DNA of 64,000 nucleotides from Mycobacterium senriense (GCF_019668465.1 NZ_AP024828.1:992001-1056000), one strand, 5' to 3'. Shown: positions 10,616-25,480, counted from the first letter of the stretch. Made by a program: numbers and translations. Notes: a model not told the origin generated them from the sequence alone.

Positions 10616-10966
10616 CTAGAACATCGCGGCGAGCGCCGCGTTGGTGTCCGTGTTCAGCGCACCGACCGCCATCAGGATGCCGTAGATGACGCCCACGACG
10701 ACGCCGATCACCACCGACCAGATCACCCATTTCTTGGCGCTTTCGGCGGAAGCCTGTGCCTCGGCGTAGCGGCCCTGCGCCCACAACCCATTGACCTGGC
10801 TCGACTTGACGATCGCCACGATTCCGAAGGGCAGACAGCAGAAGAGGGTGGCCAGGATCGACCACACCAGATAGTTATTCGGCGCTTGACCGGCCGGCTG
10901 CTGCGGCGGATAACCGGGCGAAGGCGGCGGCGGATAACCGGGCGGCGGAGGAGGGGGTTGTGTCAT
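10616..10966 (-). CDS. CD225/dispanin-family membrane protein with proline-rich N-terminus
   Basis: A 116-residue protein. The N-terminus is a cytoplasmic Pro/Gly/Tyr-rich tail (repeated PPGYPP-like units). It is followed by a CD225 (IFITM-like) domain with a first hydrophobic segment, NNYLVWSILATLFCCLPFGI, containing the double cysteine, a polar loop with the conserved A-x-SAKKW-type segment, and a second transmembrane helix. The ATG at 10966 was preferred over an upstream TTG because GGAGA lies a few bases before it. The role is unknown; related proteins alter membrane curvature or recruit partners through the proline-rich tail. It probably heads the DUF2752-lpqL operon. Confidence 0.85.
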   Translation of the reverse strand: MTQPPPPPPGYPPPPSPGYPPQQPAGQAPNNYLVWSILATLFCCLPFGIVAIVKSSQVNGLWAQGRYAEAQASAESAKKWVIWSVVIGVVVGVIYGILMAVGALNTDTNAALAAMF

Positions 10967-11301
10967 GGATTCTCCAGTCAAGAGAAGTTAGCTGACGTAA
11001 AGCGGTGCTAACCATACCCGAGCGGACTCAGATCGGCACTAGCAATGAAAAATCTTGTTCGGCCGCCCAGGTCGCAACGGGCCGGCAGCATCATCGCGTC
11101 CGCCAAAAATCAGAATTATGGTGGCGCCTCACATAATTCGCGATTCTGCGCGACGACCTGCGTGGCACTACCATTTTCCTGGGCCTCTGCGGGTCGAGCC
11201 GAGGACGGATGCCCACACAGACAATTGCCCGCGGAATGTATTGCTTTACCACGGCATAGCCCTACTATCCGTGTGCAGAAGCGGCCGTTAAGGAGCCTTT
11301 C
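10967..11301. other. Intergenic region between divergent CD225 and secreted-protein genes
   Basis: About 335 bp with no convincing gene. It separates two divergently transcribed genes and so must hold both promoters. It contains an AT-richer patch around 11100-11145. AAGGAG at 11290-11295 is the Shine-Dalgarno of the secreted protein. I see no clear -35/-10 pair, repeat or tRNA. Confidence 0.6.
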
Positions 11302-11832
11302 ATGTCTGATTTCAGCAACGTGCTGAGGGCGGCGACGGCAACCGCACTCACCGGCGGTTTGGCCTTAGCGGGCGGCGGCCCGGCGAGCGCGGATCCGGCC
11401 ACCACCGGGAGCGCTTCGGATATCAACACGCTTGCGGCCTCGCTGTCGAAGGGCTACGGCCTGAACAACTGCACCGCCCAGAACATCGACCGCAGCACAC
11501 AACTCGCGGTGCTCACCTGCGGGCAGAGCCCCGACCCGCGCGGGCCAGCGCAGGCCAAGTACGTGCTGTTCACCAATGCCGACAATCTGGCCACCTCGTT
11601 CAAGGCCACCATCAAAGAGGACGTCCTGATCCCGTGCGGCGACGCCGGCCAGTCACCGTCCAACTGGCACAAGGACGGTTCATCCGCGAGCGCAGGGCAG
11701 GCCGCCTGCGGCACTTACCAAAACGCCGCCGAGATCATCTGGACCACGGACGCCAACAACACGCTGAGCTACCTGCGCGCGTCCAACACCGACGTCAACG
11801 CGCTCTATCAGTGGTGGCGCGCCAACGGCTGA
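11302..11832 (+). CDS. Putative secreted protein, mycobacterial conserved hypothetical
   Basis: A 176-residue protein with a Sec-type signal peptide (hydrophobic ALTGGLALAGG, likely cleaved after PASA near residue 30). The mature domain of about 145 residues has four cysteines (in NNCTAQ, LTCGQ, IPCGD, AACGTY) that may form disulphides, and ends in a Trp-rich YQWWRANG. I recognise the general pattern of small serine-esterase-free secreted mycobacterial antigens but no defined family. AAGGAG lies 6 bp before the ATG. It is transcribed away from the CD225 operon and towards the SGNH hydrolase (convergent, 3 bp gap). Function unknown. Confidence 0.8.
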   Translation: MSDFSNVLRAATATALTGGLALAGGGPASADPATTGSASDINTLAASLSKGYGLNNCTAQNIDRSTQLAVLTCGQSPDPRGPAQAKYVLFTNADNLATSFKATIKEDVLIPCGDAGQSPSNWHKDGSSASAGQAACGTYQNAAEIIWTTDANNTLSYLRASNTDVNALYQWWRANG

Positions 11833-11835
11833 CGT

Positions 11836-13544
<1,709 letters not shown>

Positions 13545-13548
<4 letters not shown>

Positions 13549-14576
13549 TGGTGTGCTCCCACCGGGGCCAGTTCGGAAACGATCTGTTCTGCCGTCCAGG
13601 GCGCCAACAGGAATCCCGACCGGCCGTGACCGGCGGCGACCAGCGTCCGCGCGTCCAGTCGACGCACCAGCGGCAGATTATCGGGGGTCATCGGGCGCAG
13701 CCCGGCGGCGCACTCGGCCAGCTCGTATTCACCCAGCCCCGGCAGCACCGCGCACGCGTCGTCGAGCAGGTCACGCACCCCCGACACGACCGGGGCGGTG
13801 TCGTGCCCGTGTTCGTATTGAGTGGCCCCGACGACCACCCCGTCGGCACGCGGCACCAGGTACACCTGCCGTCCGTGCACGCGGGCGCGAACAACCCGCT
13901 GCGGCAACGGCATACAACCCTTGCGCCACCGCAGCCGCAGCACCTCGCCCTTCACCGGCCGCACCGGCAGGCCGGGCCACAACGCCGGCGCGTCGATGCC
14001 GTTGGCGATCACCACCGCGTCGGCCTCGACGTCCGACAGGTCACGCACCGGCGGCGCCCACGCCACCCCGAGACGCTCGCACTGGGCGCCGAGCGCCTCC
14101 ACCACCGCGCGGTTGTCCACGGCCAGTTCGGTGGGCGCCCGGAAGCCGTGCCGGATGCCCTGCGCCAGCAGGGGTTCGACGTCGCGGGCGGCCGACTCCC
14201 AGACCACCGGATGCCCCTGGGCGGACAACCATTCCGCGACGGTGCGCAGGTCCTCGACATCGGCGCGGTCGACGGCCACCACCAGCGACTCGCGCGCGGT
14301 GACCACCTCGGCCGGCAGCCCGTCGGTGAAACCGCCCTCGCGCCACAGCCGCAGCGATTCCAGGCCCAGCCGCAACAAGCGCTCTTCGCCCGGCCAGCCC
14401 TCGCTGTGCGGCGCCAGCATGCCGCCGGCGACCCAGGACGCGCCCTTCTGGTCGCCCCGGTGCACCCGCACCGACCACCCGGCCTGCGCGGCGCGCCGCG
14501 CCACCGCGAGCCCGATGACGCCGCCGCCGATGACGGCCAGGGACCCCAGCGGGGGTCCCGAGGGCATTCCGGTCAT
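13545..14576 (-). CDS. thiO: Glycine oxidase ThiO (FAD-dependent)
   Basis: A 343-residue flavin oxidase that makes the glycine imine for the thiazole ring. The dinucleotide-binding motif GGGVIGLAVARRAAQAG is at the N-terminus (about residues 15-31), and the C-terminal GHGRSGFLLAPWTAEQ is the conserved FAD/substrate end of the DAO family. The ATG at 14576 is preferred because AAGGGAGG sits 8-15 nt upstream; that Shine-Dalgarno is the 3' edge of the TPP riboswitch. It is the first gene of thiO-thiS-thiG-SGNH. Confidence 0.95.
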
Positions 14577-14584
14577 TGTCGAGC

Positions 14585-14698
14585 CTCCCTTCGCCGGCAT
14601 GACCCGGATCAGGTGTGACGGTAAGGGCAGGTCCGGACGGGTCCGGCTGTGCCCACTCTCAGCCCCGCAGTCACTCGACTACCCGGGACTCCCGTGTC
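14585..14698 (-). promoter_or_regulatory. TPP riboswitch (THI element)
   Basis: On the minus strand the leader of thiO contains the conserved THI-box parts in order: CGGGAGTCCC near the 5' end, GGGGCTGAGAG (CTGAGA, plus-strand 14657-14662), ACCTGATC (plus-strand 14607-14614), then GGGTCATGCCGGCG and AAGGGAGG. The last element is also the thiO Shine-Dalgarno, so ligand binding probably hides the ribosome site, the usual actinobacterial translational control. It represses the thiazole branch when thiamine pyrophosphate is plentiful. Confidence 0.93.
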
Positions 14699-14719
14699 TG
14701 GTAGTTCTCTTCGGCTCCA

Positions 14720-14735
14720 CGCTAGCGCGCTAGCG
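14720..14735. promoter_or_regulatory. Perfect 16-bp palindrome between thiO and thiE
   Basis: CGCTAGCGCGCTAGCG is a perfect palindrome placed between the 5' end of the TPP riboswitch and the thiE start (7 bp upstream of the GTG at 14743). Such symmetry in a divergent promoter region suggests an operator for a dimeric regulator, but it could also be chance in GC-rich DNA. No known thiamine repressor site is recognised. Confidence 0.4.
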
Positions 14736-14742
14736 TCTCGGT

Positions 14743-15429
14743 GTGCAGTGTCCCTTCGATAGACGACTTACCGTTCTGGCCACCGCGCGGCTGTATCTGT
14801 GCACCGACGCCCGGCGTGAACGCGGCGATCTGGCCGAATTCGCCGACGCCGCCCTGGCCGGCGGCGTGGACATCATCCAGCTGCGCGACAAGGGATCGGC
14901 CGGTGAGCAACGGTTCGGCCCGCTCGAGGCGCGCGAGGAGCTGGCGGCGTGCCAGATCCTGGCCGACGCGGCCCGCCGCCACGGCGCCTTGTTCGCCGTC
15001 AACGACCGCGCCGACATCGCCCGCGCGGCCGGCTCCGACGTGCTGCATCTCGGACAGGGCGACCTGCCGCCGGCCGTCGCCCGCGACATCGCCGGGCCGG
15101 ACGTGCTGCTCGGGCTGTCCAGCCACGACCGCGAGCAGGCCGCCGCCGCGGCCGCGCTCGCCGAAGCGGACTACTTCTGCGTCGGGCCGTGCTGGTCCAC
15201 GCCCACCAAGCCGGGCCGCCAAGCGCCGGGCCTGGGACTGGTGCGGGCCGCCGCCGAGTTCGGAACCGACAAGCCGTGGTTCGCGATCGGCGGCATCGAC
15301 GAGCAGCGGCTGCCCGAGGTGCTCGACGCCGGCGCCCGGCGCATCGTGGTGGTGCGGGCGATCACCGCGGCCGCCGACCCGCGGGCCGCGGCGCAGCGGC
15401 TCAGCTCGGCGCTGGCAGCAGCGAGTTGA
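14743..15429 (+). CDS. thiE: Thiamine-phosphate synthase ThiE
   Basis: 228 residues. It joins hydroxymethylpyrimidine diphosphate and thiazole phosphate to thiamine phosphate. The TIM-barrel motifs are present: DIIQLRDKG (pyrophosphate-binding), [36 protein letters not shown] and WFAIGGI. It begins with GTG and is divergent from the thiO operon, without its own obvious riboswitch. Its 3' end overlaps the convergent mutT3 gene by 29 bp, an antisense overlap that could make the two transcripts interfere. Confidence 0.96.
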   Translation: MQCPFDRRLTVLATARLYLCTDARRERGDLAEFADAALAGGVDIIQLRDKGSAGEQRFGPLEAREELAACQILADAARRHGALFAVNDRADIARAAGSDVLHLGQGDLPPAVARDIAGPDVLLGLSSHDREQAAAAAALAEADYFCVGPCWSTPTKPGRQAPGLGLVRAAAEFGTDKPWFAIGGIDEQRLPEVLDAGARRIVVVRAITAAADPRAAAQRLSSALAAAS

Positions 15430-16087
15430 TCCGGCGGGTCAGCTGCGAGGGTTCTTGGCCCGCGTCACCGGGCATGCACCAGACGAAGACACCGGCTTCG
15501 ATCTCGATCGTGCGCGGCAGGTATTGCCGTCGCTGGTCGCCATGGTCCAGCGGCAGCACCGCCGGCGCGGTGCGCAGCCGCTGCCAGCTGGCCGCGAAGC
15601 CGGGATGCAGCGGCAGGTCGGCCACCTCGGTTTCGGCGACCCAGCGCATCTCGGCGCTTTCCCGGTTGGGCACGGTGTGCAGCAACTCATCGGCGTCGGC
15701 GACGACGGTGGTGTAGCTCCACTGCGTGCCGGCGATCCCGGCGACCTCGGCCGTGACCACGGTCGCGCGCACCGCGAGCCGCTCACCGAGCAGCCCGGCC
15801 TCCTCGTTGGCTTCGCGGACCGCGGTCTCCTCCGGCGTTTCGTGGCTGTCCCGGGCGCCGCCGGGCAGCCCCCACGTCCCGCCCTGGTGACTCCACACCG
15901 CGCGATGCTGCAGCAACACCGCGGGCGTACCGTCGGGTTGCGGGGCCCGCAGCAGCAAACCCGCCGCTCCGAACCGGCCCCAGTAATGGGCGCCGCTGTC
16001 GGAGATCACCCAACCGTCACCGTCGCCCTGCACCGATTCAGGATATGCAGACTTGGTTTGGGCGTCGTCAATTGCGTCCGCCTCCAC
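15401..16087 (-). CDS. mutT3: MutT3-like Nudix hydrolase
   Basis: About 228 residues. The complete Nudix box GX5EX7REUXEEXGU is present ([24 protein letters not shown]) together with the preceding [13 protein letters not shown] segment. The M. tuberculosis counterpart is Rv0413; family members hydrolyse oxidised or other nucleoside di/triphosphates. The start is uncertain: GTG at 16087 is used because similarity reaches upstream of the alternative GTG at 16033; a longer in-frame extension would run into the promoter of the divergent glnX. Confidence 0.88.
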   Translation of the reverse strand: MEADAIDDAQTKSAYPESVQGDGDGWVISDSGAHYWGRFGAAGLLLRAPQPDGTPAVLLQHRAVWSHQGGTWGLPGGARDSHETPEETAVREANEEAGLLGERLAVRATVVTAEVAGIAGTQWSYTTVVADADELLHTVPNRESAEMRWVAETEVADLPLHPGFAASWQRLRTAPAVLPLDHGDQRRQYLPRTIEIEAGVFVWCMPGDAGQEPSQLTRRINSLLPAPS

Positions 16088-16173
16088 CCATCCACCCGAA
16101 CATGCTCTTAGACTTCGCTTATAGAGGTCCGTGCAGCGAAACGAAATGGCCGACAGATGAGGGCTGATAAGAC

Positions 16174-17492
16174 GTGACGGTTGAGCTGGCGCACCCGTCG
16201 ACCGAGCCGCAGGGATCGCGGTCACCGGCCGAACCGGCTCATCCACGCTGGTGGTTCATCTCGACGACGCCGGGGCGCATCCTGACAATCGGGATCGTGC
16301 TGGCCGCGCTCGGCGGGATCAGCGCCTTCGCCACCTCGACCACCATCAACCACCGGCAGCAGGTGCTCACCACGGTGCTCAACCACACCGAGCCGCTGTC
16401 GTTCGCCGCCGGGCGGCTGTACACCACGCTGTCGGTCGCCGATGCCGCCGCGGCCACCGCGTTCATCGCCGAGGCCGAGCCGCAGCCGGTTCGCCAGCGC
16501 TACGAGCAGGCGATCACCGACGCGTCCGTCGCGGTGACCCGCGCCTCGAGCGGCCTCACCGACGAGCCGCTGGTGCAGCTGCTGGGCCGGATCAATGCCG
16601 AGCTGGCCGTCTACACCGGGCTGATCGAAATCGCCCGGACCAACAACCGCGAGGGCAACCCGGTCGGATCGTCGTACCTGTCGGAGGCGTCGGGGCTGAT
16701 GCAATCGACGATCCTGCCCGACGCGGCCAAGCTGTATCAGGCGACGTCGGAGCGGGTGGACGCCGAGACCACCGCGTCGACCCAGATCCCCGCACCGGTC
16801 ATCATGGTGGTCGGCGCCACCGTGATCTTCGGTGCTTTCTCGCACCGCTGGCTGGCGCGCCGCACGCGGCGCCGAATCAACCCGGGGCTGGTGGTGGGCG
16901 CACTCGCTATTCTCGTCATGGTGGTTTGGGTTGGAACTGCGCTGACCATTTCTACGACGGCCAGTCGTAGTGCGAAGGACACTGCCGCGGAATCCCTCAA
17001 GACCGTCACCAACGTCGCGATCACCGCCCAGCAGGCCCGCGCCGACGAGACGCTGTCGCTGATCCGTCGCGGCGACGAGGAGAAGCGCAAGCAGTCGTTC
17101 TATCAGCGCCTCGATTCCATGCACCGCCAGCTCGACCAGTACATGGCCCGCAGCGACGCCGTGGACAAGCCGGACCTGGAAGGCGCCGATCAGCTGCTGC
17201 TGCGCTGGCGGCAGGCCAACGACCGGATCACCTCGTACATCTCGGTGGGTAACTACCGCGCCGCCACCCAGGTGGCGCTGGGCAGCAGCGAAGAGGACTC
17301 CACCCCGGCGTTCGACAAGCTGGACGACGAGCTGGTCAAGGCCATGGACCAGGGCCGTATCCACCTGCGCAACGACGTCATCAACGCGCGCAGCGGGCTG
17401 TCCGGCGCCCAGGTCGGTGGCGTGGTGCTCAGCCTCGGCGCCGCCATCGCGGTGGCGCTGGGCCTGTGGCCGAGGCTGAAAGAGTATCGATA

Positions 17493-17493
<1 letters not shown>
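16174..17493 (+). CDS. glnX: GlnX, membrane sensor partner of GlnH and PknG
   Basis: A 439-residue membrane protein. Transmembrane segments are seen at about residues 34-54, 206-226, 244-264 and 412-430, with two long helical extracytoplasmic segments between them, an arrangement like a duplicated chemoreceptor-type sensor domain. In mycobacteria GlnX relays amino-acid (Asp/Glu) binding by the lipoprotein GlnH across the membrane to the kinase PknG. The gene starts with GTG, is divergent from mutT3, and its TAA overlaps the glnH ATG by one base (TAATG), making glnX-glnH-pknG one operon. Confidence 0.92.
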
Positions 17494-20755
<3,262 letters not shown>

Positions 20756-20864
20756 GGCTGCGTTGGCTTCGCTTTCGTCGAGCCTTCGCCTCGGCCTTCC
20801 GCCACGGCCGTCGAGTGTGCTTCCAGGGTGGGAAAATAGCGTGGAACTCGCCCTGCACGCACAC

Positions 20865-21719
20865 TCAAAGCCCAGAACGCACACTGGACTCCGCCAGCGC
20901 GGCTCGGACGCGGCGCACCACGTCGACGGGGTGGTCCTCAGCGACGACCCGGACGACGATCCAGCCCATCCGCTCGAGCCTTTCCAGCCGTCGAACATCC
21001 TTCACGTATTGCCGTCGGTTGGTCCGGTGTTGATCGCCGTCGTATTCGACAGCCACCATTGCCTCGTCCCAGCCCAGGTCGAGGTAGGCGAAGGGGATGC
21101 CGTCCACGCCGAGCACCGGTATCTGGGTCTGCGGCCGGGGCAGGCCGGCGTCGATAAGGAGTAGGCGCAAATAGCTTTCCCGCGGCGACTGCGCGCCCGG
21201 GTCGACCAAGTCGAGCGCGGTTTCAAGCTGCCGCAGGCCGGGCGAACGAGGGTGCTGGCGGGCGACACTCAGCACGTCGTCGATCTTGAAGTCCGTCGCA
21301 CGCGCAAGGGCGTCGAGGCGAACAACGGCTGAGCGCACGGCCCCGCGCCTCCCGATATCGAAGGCGGTTCGCTCGGGTGTGGTGACCGGCAACCCGTCGA
21401 TCGACTGCGTCTCCCCCTCGGTTAGCGCACAGCGGCGCGTCAGCACGCCTAGAGGAGCGCGAGGTCTGTCGCATATCAGCTCAACAGGGACATTGTCGGG
21501 TATCCACTTGGCTCCGAGCAGAAAAGCAGCGGCGGCCCCGGCGATGACGGCGTGGCCACCCGACCAGAGCCACGCGGCTGCGATACGCAACTCGAGCGAG
21601 GGCACGGCGTCATTCGAGAGGTAGACGTCGGGGAACACCGCGCGGTATCGCGTCCGCAGCTGGTGTCGGCTCAACGAGCGATGGCGCAGCGCCGCGCTGC
21701 CGACAAACGGCTCCTTCAT
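20865..21719 (-). CDS. AbiEi-like/DUF559 protein with Vsr-type nuclease-like C-terminus
   Basis: About 284 residues. The N-terminal half resembles the winged-helix AbiEi-type region (ALRHRSLSRHQLRTRYRAVFPDVYL and VTTPERTAFDIGRRG). The C-terminal third resembles DUF559/Vsr PD-(D/E)XK folds: SPRESYLRLLL, YLDLGWDEAMVAVEYDGDQHR and RLERMGWIVVRVV. A start at 21749 is also possible. No antitoxin or toxin partner is adjacent. It is convergent with pknG and divergent from the DUF1800 gene, at the edge of an insertion absent, as I recall, between pknG and ackA in M. tuberculosis. The biological role is unknown. Confidence 0.78.
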   Translation of the reverse strand: MKEPFVGSAALRHRSLSRHQLRTRYRAVFPDVYLSNDAVPSLELRIAAAWLWSGGHAVIAGAAAAFLLGAKWIPDNVPVELICDRPRAPLGVLTRRCALTEGETQSIDGLPVTTPERTAFDIGRRGAVRSAVVRLDALARATDFKIDDVLSVARQHPRSPGLRQLETALDLVDPGAQSPRESYLRLLLIDAGLPRPQTQIPVLGVDGIPFAYLDLGWDEAMVAVEYDGDQHRTNRRQYVKDVRRLERLERMGWIVVRVVAEDHPVDVVRRVRAALAESSVRSGL

Positions 21720-21813
21720 GCCGCGCAGAATCACACGCGTACGCCGCATCGCGTGCACCTGCATACACAGGCGTCACAAGGAAATCGCAAGGCGGACCTG
21801 GCACAGTTATCGC

Positions 21814-23130
21814 ATGGCAGGCCAGTCCACCGCGTGGGTCAGCACGGCCCGCATGCTGCGCCGGACTGGGTTCGGGGTGACCGGACCCGAGGTCGACGCC
21901 GCCGTCGGCCGGGACTGGCCCGGCCAGGTGGACGCGATGCTGGCCACCGACCCCGAGGCCGACCCCGGCGCGGTCGCGACCCCGATGCCCGCCCTGGCCG
22001 CGCCGAGCCCACCGGGCAAGCGCGCCACGCCCGCCGCGCGCAAGCAGTTCAACCAGCAGGTCACCGAACAGCTGGGCGTGCTGTCGGATTGGTGGATACG
22101 TCGCATGGTCGACGTGCGGCAGCCGGTGCACGAAAAGCTGACCCTGTTGTGGCACAACCACTTCGCCACCTCGGCGCAGAAGGTGCGGGTCGCCGCGTAC
22201 ATGGGCGCGCAGAACCAGAAACTGCGCGCGGGGTCGCTGGGTGATTTTCGCGCCCTGGCCTACGCGATGCTGACCGACGCCGCGATGCTGCGCTGGCTGG
22301 ACGCGCAGAGCAGTACCGCCAAGGCGCCCAACGAAAACCTGGCCCGCGAGTTCATGGAGCTGTTCGCGTTGGGACATGGCAACGGCTACACCGAGAGCGA
22401 CGTGCGCAACGGGGCGCGGGCCCTGACGGGATGGGTGATCGGCGCCGGCGGCCAGACCTCGATGGTCCCCAAACGCCATGACGCGAACGCCAAGACGCTG
22501 TTCGGGCAGAGCCGCAACTCCGATGCCGCCGGCTTCTGCGACACCGTACTGGCGCAACCCAAATCGGCCGAATACGTCGCGGGACGGCTGTGGGGGCAAC
22601 TGGCATCGGACGATCCGGCGCCACCACCGGTGCTCGACCGGCTGGTCGCCGCGTACGGCCCCAACCGCGACCTGCGCGCGCTGACCCGGGCGATCCTCAC
22701 CGACAACGAGTTCACCGGCAGCCGCGCCGCGGTGGTCAACACCCCGGCCGAGTGGCTCGTCGGCGTCATCCGGGCCCTGCGGGTGCCGGTCAACGAACCC
22801 AAGCGCCTGAAGATGATCGACGCGACCCTGCGCACGCTGGGTCAGCGCCCGTTCTATCCGCCCAGTGTCGGGGGCTGGCCAAGCGGCCAGGTGTGGCTGT
22901 CGACCGCCAGCGCCGGGGCCCGCCTGCGCGCCGCGACCGAACTGGCACAGGCGGGCGACCTTTCCGGCATCGAGGGCACCGCCGCCAATGACCGCGTCGA
23001 CGCGGTCGGCTATCTGATCGGCATCGGCTCCTGGTCGGACCGCACCGTCAACGCGCTGCGGCCGCTGGCGCGCCAGCCGGCGCAGTTGGTCGCTACCGCC
23101 GTCAACACTCCCGAATACCTGACGTCCTAA
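21814..23130 (+). CDS. DUF1800 family protein
   Basis: A 438-residue, mostly helical protein of the DUF1800 family. Family hallmarks are WWIRRMVDVRQPVHEKLTLLWHNHF-type helices, NENLAREFMELF and the C-terminal PFYPPSVGGWPSG. No signal peptide is visible, unlike some members. It is followed 11 bp later by a DUF1501 gene, its usual partner across bacteria, so the two probably work together, possibly on exported or envelope material. The biochemical activity is unknown. Confidence 0.87.
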   Translation: MAGQSTAWVSTARMLRRTGFGVTGPEVDAAVGRDWPGQVDAMLATDPEADPGAVATPMPALAAPSPPGKRATPAARKQFNQQVTEQLGVLSDWWIRRMVDVRQPVHEKLTLLWHNHFATSAQKVRVAAYMGAQNQKLRAGSLGDFRALAYAMLTDAAMLRWLDAQSSTAKAPNENLAREFMELFALGHGNGYTESDVRNGARALTGWVIGAGGQTSMVPKRHDANAKTLFGQSRNSDAAGFCDTVLAQPKSAEYVAGRLWGQLASDDPAPPPVLDRLVAAYGPNRDLRALTRAILTDNEFTGSRAAVVNTPAEWLVGVIRALRVPVNEPKRLKMIDATLRTLGQRPFYPPSVGGWPSGQVWLSTASAGARLRAATELAQAGDLSGIEGTAANDRVDAVGYLIGIGSWSDRTVNALRPLARQPAQLVATAVNTPEYLTS

Positions 23131-23141
23131 CGAGATCAGCC

Positions 23142-24326
23142 ATGCCCGAGATGAACCGTCGCCGATTCCTGATCGCCAGCGCGGGTGCCGGCGCGGCCGG
23201 CCTGCTGTCCGCAACCGTGGCCGTCAGCTGGCCCGACCTGATGCGCGCGGCACAAGACCGGCCACTGGCCGACGGCGCCGGCGTCCTGGTGATCGCCACG
23301 CTCTACGGCGGCAACGACGGGATCAACACCGTGATCCCCTACGCGGACAACGCCTATCACGATGCCCGTCCCGAACTCGCTTATGCCCCGGGTGATGTCC
23401 TGCGCCTCGATGAGCAACTCGGGCTCAACCCGGCGATGAAGGGGCTGGCGGGGCTGTGGAACCAGCGGCGGCTCGCCATCGTGCGCGGCGCGGGCTACCC
23501 GAAGCCCGACCACAGCCACTTCAGGTCCATGGACATCTGGCAGACGGCGTCACCGGCCGAGCCGGTGTCGACGGGCTGGATCGGCCGCTGGCTCGACGCC
23601 ACCGGCGACGATCCGCTGCGGGCGGTCAACATCGGGGCCGTGCTGCCCCCGCTGGCCGTCGGCGCCAAGTGCACGGCCGCGGCGCTCTCGCCGGGCGGCG
23701 GCCCGGCCACGGCGGAGAAATTCGACGCGGTGATGGCCGCGCTGGGCAACGACGACCCCGACGACACCCCGGCGATGGCCGCGGTGTGCAAGGCCTATCG
23801 CGCCGCACGCACGACCGACACCACCTTCGCCCCGGTGAAACCGGCTGCCAAGGAGCGCAATTCACTGTCCGCCCAGCTGAGCATGGTGGCCCAGGCCATC
23901 AAAGCCCGCGTCCCCACGCGGGTCTACACGGTGCAACTGGGCGGGTTCGACACCCACGCCGGCGAGCGCGGAACCCAGCAGCGTCTGCTGCAAACATTCG
24001 ACGAGGCGGTGACCGCGTTCGTGCGGGAGATGGCCGGCCGCGACGTGGTGCTGCTGGCGTACTCGGAATTCGGGCGCCGGGTGCGGGCCAACGCCTCGCA
24101 GGGCACCGATCACGGCACGGCCGGTCCCGTCTTCATCGCGGGCGCCCCGGTCAACGGCGGCTTCTACGGCGAGCAGCCCAGCCTCACCGACCTCGACAAC
24201 GGAGACCTGAAGTACACCACCGATTTTCGTGACATCTACGCCGAGGTGCTGGCGCGAACGGTCGGCGCCGATCCCACCCCCTCGGTCGGCACCGGACGAA
24301 ACAGCCTCGGCTTCCTATCGGTCTAG
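23142..24326 (+). CDS. DUF1501 family Tat-exported protein
   Basis: 394 residues with a twin-arginine signal ([17 protein letters not shown]), so export in folded form is likely. The rest matches DUF1501, an alkaline-phosphatase-like fold: [19 protein letters not shown] near the start, [16 protein letters not shown] in the middle and [16 protein letters not shown] and [12 protein letters not shown] near the end, which include likely metal ligands (His/Asp). It is paired with the DUF1800 gene upstream. Its last 12 bp overlap the end of the convergent ackA. Substrate unknown. Confidence 0.9.
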   Translation: MPEMNRRRFLIASAGAGAAGLLSATVAVSWPDLMRAAQDRPLADGAGVLVIATLYGGNDGINTVIPYADNAYHDARPELAYAPGDVLRLDEQLGLNPAMKGLAGLWNQRRLAIVRGAGYPKPDHSHFRSMDIWQTASPAEPVSTGWIGRWLDATGDDPLRAVNIGAVLPPLAVGAKCTAAALSPGGGPATAEKFDAVMAALGNDDPDDTPAMAAVCKAYRAARTTDTTFAPVKPAAKERNSLSAQLSMVAQAIKARVPTRVYTVQLGGFDTHAGERGTQQRLLQTFDEAVTAFVREMAGRDVVLLAYSEFGRRVRANASQGTDHGTAGPVFIAGAPVNGGFYGEQPSLTDLDNGDLKYTTDFRDIYAEVLARTVGADPTPSVGTGRNSLGFLSV

Positions 24327-25478
24327 TGCGTTGACGCAGTCACGGGCGATGGCCAGCTCTTCGTTCGTCGGGACCACCAGCACGGCGATCGGTGAATCGT
24401 CGGCGGAGATCTGGCGCGCGCCCTTGCCGCCGCCCAGGTTGCGGCGCTCATCGAGCACGATGCCGAGCTCCTCCATGCCGGCGACCGCGTCGCGGCGCAC
24501 CGCCGGGTCGTTCTCGCCGATCCCCGCGGTGAAGCTGATGACATCGGTGTGCCCCAGCACCGCCAGGTAGGCGCCGATATACTTGCGCAGCCGATGGGTG
24601 AACACGCTGTACGCCAATTGCGCTGCCTCGTCACCGGATTCGATCCTCGTCCGCAGCCGGCGGAAGTCGCGCTCGCCGGACAGGCCCAACACCCCGGAGC
24701 GCTGGTTGAGCATCGACTCGACGTCGTCGACTCCCATGTTGGCCACGTGCGACAGATAAGCGACAACGCTGGGATCGATATCGCCGCTGCGGGTGCCCAT
24801 CACCAGCCCCTCCAACGGTGTCAGACCCATCGACGTGTCCAAAGGCCGGGTGCCGGCGATCGCCGACGCGGAGCACCCGTTACCCAGGTGCAGCACAATC
24901 TGTTTCAGGTCACCGACCGATCGATCCAGGAACGCGGCGGCCTGCTCGCTGACGTAGCGGTGTGACGTGCCGTGGAAGCCGTACCGGCGTATTTTATACC
25001 GCTGCGCCAGCTCGCGATCGATGGCGTAGGTCGCCGCCGCCGGCGGCATGTCGTGGAAGAACCCGGTGTCGAACACCGCGATGTGGGCGAGGTCGGGCAG
25101 CAGTTTGCGCGCGACTTCGATGCCCTTGAGTGCGGGCGGATTGTGCAGCGGGGCCAGCTCCGACAAATGGTCCAGCCTGCCGATCACCGCGTCGTCCAGC
25201 AGCGTGGGCCGATAGAAAGTGTTGCCGCCGTGCACCACCCGATGGCCTACCGCGACGATGCCGCTCGCCTGCAGGTCGATGCCGTCGTCGGCCAGCGTGT
25301 CGAACGCGCGGCGCAGCGCGGCGTCGTGGTCGGGAACCGACGACGACTCCTCTCCGATCCGCTCGACGAGGCCTGTCGCCCGTGCGGAGCCCGAATCCGG
25401 GTCGACCACTTGGTATTTCAGGGACGACGAGCCGGAGTTGATCACCAGGACCAGGCGCGTGTCGCTGCCGTCCGCCAC
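24315..25478 (-). CDS. ackA: Acetate kinase AckA
   Basis: 387 residues. It interconverts acetyl phosphate and acetate with ATP/ADP. The ASKHA-fold signatures are present: [14 protein letters not shown] at the N-terminus, [24 protein letters not shown] and [10 protein letters not shown]. It starts 2 bp after the pta stop, so pta-ackA form the acetate overflow/activation operon. Its 3' end overlaps the convergent DUF1501 gene. Confidence 0.97.
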   Translation of the reverse strand: MADGSDTRLVLVINSGSSSLKYQVVDPDSGSARATGLVERIGEESSSVPDHDAALRRAFDTLADDGIDLQASGIVAVGHRVVHGGNTFYRPTLLDDAVIGRLDHLSELAPLHNPPALKGIEVARKLLPDLAHIAVFDTGFFHDMPPAAATYAIDRELAQRYKIRRYGFHGTSHRYVSEQAAAFLDRSVGDLKQIVLHLGNGCSASAIAGTRPLDTSMGLTPLEGLVMGTRSGDIDPSVVAYLSHVANMGVDDVESMLNQRSGVLGLSGERDFRRLRTRIESGDEAAQLAYSVFTHRLRKYIGAYLAVLGHTDVISFTAGIGENDPAVRRDAVAGMEELGIVLDERRNLGGGKGARQISADDSPIAVLVVPTNEELAIARDCVNALDR

Positions 25479-25480
25479 GG

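Noticed and set aside
11045..11326. Small plus-strand open frames in the CD225/secreted-protein intergenic region
   Set aside because: They lack a ribosome-binding site and protein-like composition, and one overlaps the start of the well-supported secreted protein.
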